A stretch of DNA of 7,855 nt from positions 1 through 7,855 of the forward strand of contig JAAHIC010000182.1 in the NCBI GenBank assembly GCA_010671965.1. The letters run 5' to 3'. Of the stretch, positions 6,036 through 7,855 are shown in pieces (positions within the stretch are counted from its first letter, which is position 1; each line of letters starts with the position of its first letter). This DNA comes from Leptolyngbya sp. SIO4C5. GTDB lineage: Bacteria; Cyanobacteriota; Cyanobacteriia; Phormidesmidales; Phormidesmidaceae. The position numbers and the translations under genes are program-made. The notes under the pieces were generated by a model. It was not told the origin of the DNA and searched no databases. It saw only the letters and a list, made by a program, of their open reading frames with translations.

Positions 6036-7855
6036 ATGAGCCTATGCCTGAATCCTCGCTGCCCCCAGCCTGAAAATCCGTCTAATCATCTCTACTGTCA
6101 GACCTGTGGCCGCGCGCTGCTGCTGGGCGATCGCTACCGCCCGCTGCAGCTTCTCGGACAGGGTGGCTTTGGCCGGACGCTGCTGGCTGTAGATGAAGTC
6201 ACCGATACTCGCTGCGTGATTAAGCAGTCGCTGCGTCCTCCCGACCGGCAGCGATTTCAGCAGGAAGCCGAGCAGCTCACCCGGCTCGGCCAGCACCCCC
6301 AGATTCCGCGCCTGCTAGCGGCGATCGCTACGGATGAGAGCAGCTATCTGGTGCAGGAGTATATTGCAGGGCCTAACTTAGCCAGGCGGCTAGAGGCGGA
6401 GGGCGTTTTCGACGAAAGCCAAATTCGCGACCTGTTGACCCAGCTTCTACCAGTTCTGGTTTTTGTGCATCAGGCCCAGGTGATTCACCGCGACATCAAG
6501 CCCGAAAACATTCTCTATGCTGCCTCTAGTAGTACCTACTTTTTGGTCGATTTCGGCGCGTCCAAGTACGCCGATACGGAGGCTTTGAAACAGGCTGGCA
6601 CCGTGATCGGCAGCGCCGGCTACGCGGCCCCGGAGCAAATGCTAGGGCAGGCCAGCTTTGCCAGCGATCTTTACAGCCTGGGGGTGACCTGCTTGTACCT
6701 GCTCACCGGGCAGCACCCGTTTGATCTCTACTCAGTGGGCGAAGATCGCTGGGTGTGGCGGCCCTATGTGCGTCAGGGGGTCAGCCTGCAGCTTGGCTAC
6801 ATTTTAGAGCGGTTACTCAGCCGCTCCCTGCAGCGGCGCTATGCTACGGCGGCAGCCGTGCTAGAAGATGTGCAAACCTTGGGCACCCGGCAGCGATTAG
6901 CTCAAAAAACTCAGGGTAAACGACCCGCCGCGAGTCGTCGTCAGCCCTTAGCTGTCCCACCTGTGACCTGGCGCTGCGCCCAGACAATTGCGCAGCCGGG
7001 CAGCACTATCAACGCCCTCAGCCTCAGCCCCGATGGCCGGGCTGTGGCTACCGGCAGCACTGACAAAGCCGTCCGCCTGTGGGACTTGCGCAATGGTGAA
7101 CTGATTCAAACCTTGGGCAGTGCTCTGCCCTTACTCAACAACCGCCACCGGGCCCAGGTAAACGCGGTGCTGTTTAGCGCCGATGGCAGGAGCCTCTTCA
7201 GCGGCAGCGGCGACGGCACGGTGAAATGGTGGGATTTGACCGACTATCGCCTATTGGCAACCCTGCCAGAGCCGGGGTGGACGATCACGGCGATCGCCCT
7301 CACCCCTGACAACCAGTTTCTGCTGGGTGGGGGCGGGGAAGGCAAGCTGCGGCTGTGGAATCTAGAAGCTACCGCAGTCGCAGCGACGCTAGCCCAGCAT
7401 CAAGAACAAATTAGCGGTTTAGTCGCCAGCGCTGACAGTACCCGGCTGATTAGCAGCAGTTGGGACTGTAGCCTGTGTCTGTGGCGTCTGCCGGACGGTA
7501 AGCTGCTCAAAACCGTCAAAGACGCTCATGCCGCGCCCATTACCTGTTTAGCCCTGAGTCAAACACTTTTAGCCAGCGGCGATGCCGAGGGTAAGGTCAA
7601 GCTGTGGGACTGGCAAAATGACTGGCGGCGGCGGACGCTCAGCGCCCACAAAGATACAGTGATGGCGATCGCCTTTAGTCCAGATGGCAAGCTGCTGGCG
7701 ACCGGGGGAGAAGATAGCGCCATCGCCTTCTGGCATCTGCCCACCGGGCGGCAGGTGGCCCAGCTCAATCATGCTTGGGGGCTCCGCGCCTTAGCCTTTA
7801 CGCCAGAGGGACATACCCTGGTCAGCAGCAGCGCTGAGATCGGAAGGACACACGT
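6036..7855 (+). CDS. Zinc-ribbon Ser/Thr protein kinase with C-terminal WD40 propeller, 3' end missing
   Basis: The frame is open from ATG 6036 to the window edge (606 codons, no stop). Residues 1-25 hold a zinc-ribbon-like C4-x4-C9-x11-C21-x2-C24, typical of a cyanobacterial kinase group that includes SpkB-like proteins. The kinase domain (about 34-285) has all catalytic elements: glycine loop GQGGFG (41-46), K63, helix-C E77, HRDIKPEN (151-158), DFG (172-174) and APE (198-200), so it should be active. A Pro/Arg-rich linker (about 286-310) shows no membrane helix. WD40 blades end at W349, W399, W441, W483, W524 and W566; a seventh begins near 570 and is cut off. A seven-bladed propeller would finish soon after, so few residues are probably missing. 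The last 19 bases (7837-7855) look like sequencing adapter, so real coding sequence ends near residue 600. Targets are unknown. Confidence 0.92.
   Translation, partial: MSLCLNPRCPQPENPSNHLYCQTCGRALLLGDRYRPLQLLGQGGFGRTLLAVDEVTDTRCVIKQSLRPPDRQRFQQEAEQLTRLGQHPQIPRLLAAIATDESSYLVQEYIAGPNLARRLEAEGVFDESQIRDLLTQLLPVLVFVHQAQVIHRDIKPENILYAASSSTYFLVDFGASKYADTEALKQAGTVIGSAGYAAPEQMLGQASFASDLYSLGVTCLYLLTGQHPFDLYSVGEDRWVWRPYVRQGVSLQLGYILERLLSRSLQRRYATAAAVLEDVQTLGTRQRLAQKTQGKRPAASRRQPLAVPPVTWRCAQTIAQPGSTINALSLSPDGRAVATGSTDKAVRLWDLRNGELIQTLGSALPLLNNRHRAQVNAVLFSADGRSLFSGSGDGTVKWWDLTDYRLLATLPEPGWTITAIALTPDNQFLLGGGGEGKLRLWNLEATAVAATLAQHQEQISGLVASADSTRLISSSWDCSLCLWRLPDGKLLKTVKDAHAAPITCLALSQTLLASGDAEGKVKLWDWQNDWRRRTLSAHKDTVMAIAFSPDGKLLATGGEDSAIAFWHLPTGRQVAQLNHAWGLRALAFTPEGHTLVSSSAEIGRTH
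7837..7855. other. Probable residual Illumina TruSeq adapter at the contig end
   Basis: The terminal 19 bases AGATCGGAAGGACACACGT match the start of the TruSeq read-1 adapter (AGATCGGAAGAGCACACGT) at 17 of 19 positions; the two differences are a GA/AG swap at positions 11-12. The WD40 pattern of the kinase gene breaks exactly here: SSSAE should continue with a G-x-(V/I)-x-(L/F)-W strand but reads IGRTHV. I infer the bases are not genomic. Confidence 0.8.

Larger units (their letters stand above)
87..7672. repeat. HIP1 octamers (GCGATCGC), 19 dispersed copies
   Basis: Copies begin at 87, 1461, 1859, 2047, 2490, 2713, 2909, 3158, 3906, 4615, 4621, 4719, 5229, 5400, 5911, 6127, 6321, 7290 and 7665. 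The copies at 4615 and 4621 overlap by two bases. Random expectation for an octamer in this length is about 0.12. The highly iterated palindrome is characteristic of many cyanobacterial genomes. All copies lie inside genes and none shows target-site or mobile-element structure, so they are sequence bias rather than insertions. Confidence 0.95.

Noticed and set aside
7559..7772. Two overlapping minus-strand frames inside the WD40 region
   Set aside because: They are shadows of the repetitive WD40 coding sequence.

Overview
The window looks like cyanobacterial chromosome. The octamer GCGATCGC (HIP1), a cyanobacterial hallmark, occurs 19 times by eye in 7.9 kb, where about 0.1 would be expected at random. 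Gene content agrees: Ycf34 (known from cyanobacteria and some plastids), a pan-cyanobacterial HEAT-repeat protein with an acidic N-terminus, a zinc-ribbon Ser/Thr kinase fused to WD40 repeats, and a small orphan HsdR_N-type nuclease protein. The genus cannot be fixed from this sequence.

Layout, left to right. Bases 1-599 (+) hold the 3' part of a PD-(D/E)XK nuclease-like protein that overlaps by 4 bp (ATGA) a Rieske oxygenase (596-1639, +). A DinF-type MATE transporter (1636-2946, -) converges on the oxygenase, and the two stop codons share one TTAA. A 112-bp divergent region leads to a DoxX-family membrane protein (3059-3442, +). That gene abuts a convergent HEAT-repeat gene (3443-4201, -) through back-to-back stops in TAATTA. 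Ninety bases further is a CCA-adding tRNA nucleotidyltransferase (4292-5575, -, TTG start). A 175-bp divergent region separates it from ycf34 (5751-6032, +), followed 3 bp later by the kinase-WD40 gene (6036 to the right edge, +).

The genes are mostly ordinary chromosomal ones in short units: nuclease-Rieske, MATE alone, DoxX alone, CCA/HEAT, and ycf34-kinase. I see no mobile element, CRISPR array, RNA gene or defence island. The HsdR-like gene has no methylase, specificity or helicase partner in view.

The most important practical observation concerns data quality. The last 19 bases match the Illumina TruSeq adapter start at 17 of 19 positions, exactly where the WD40 pattern breaks, so the right edge is probably a contig end with residual adapter. 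Biologically, the points worth a second look are the glutamate at the bridging position of the Rieske oxygenase, an Ala for the conserved TM1 Pro in the MATE protein encoded by a HIP1 site, and the tight ycf34-kinase linkage. I did not find a convincing undescribed multi-gene system.
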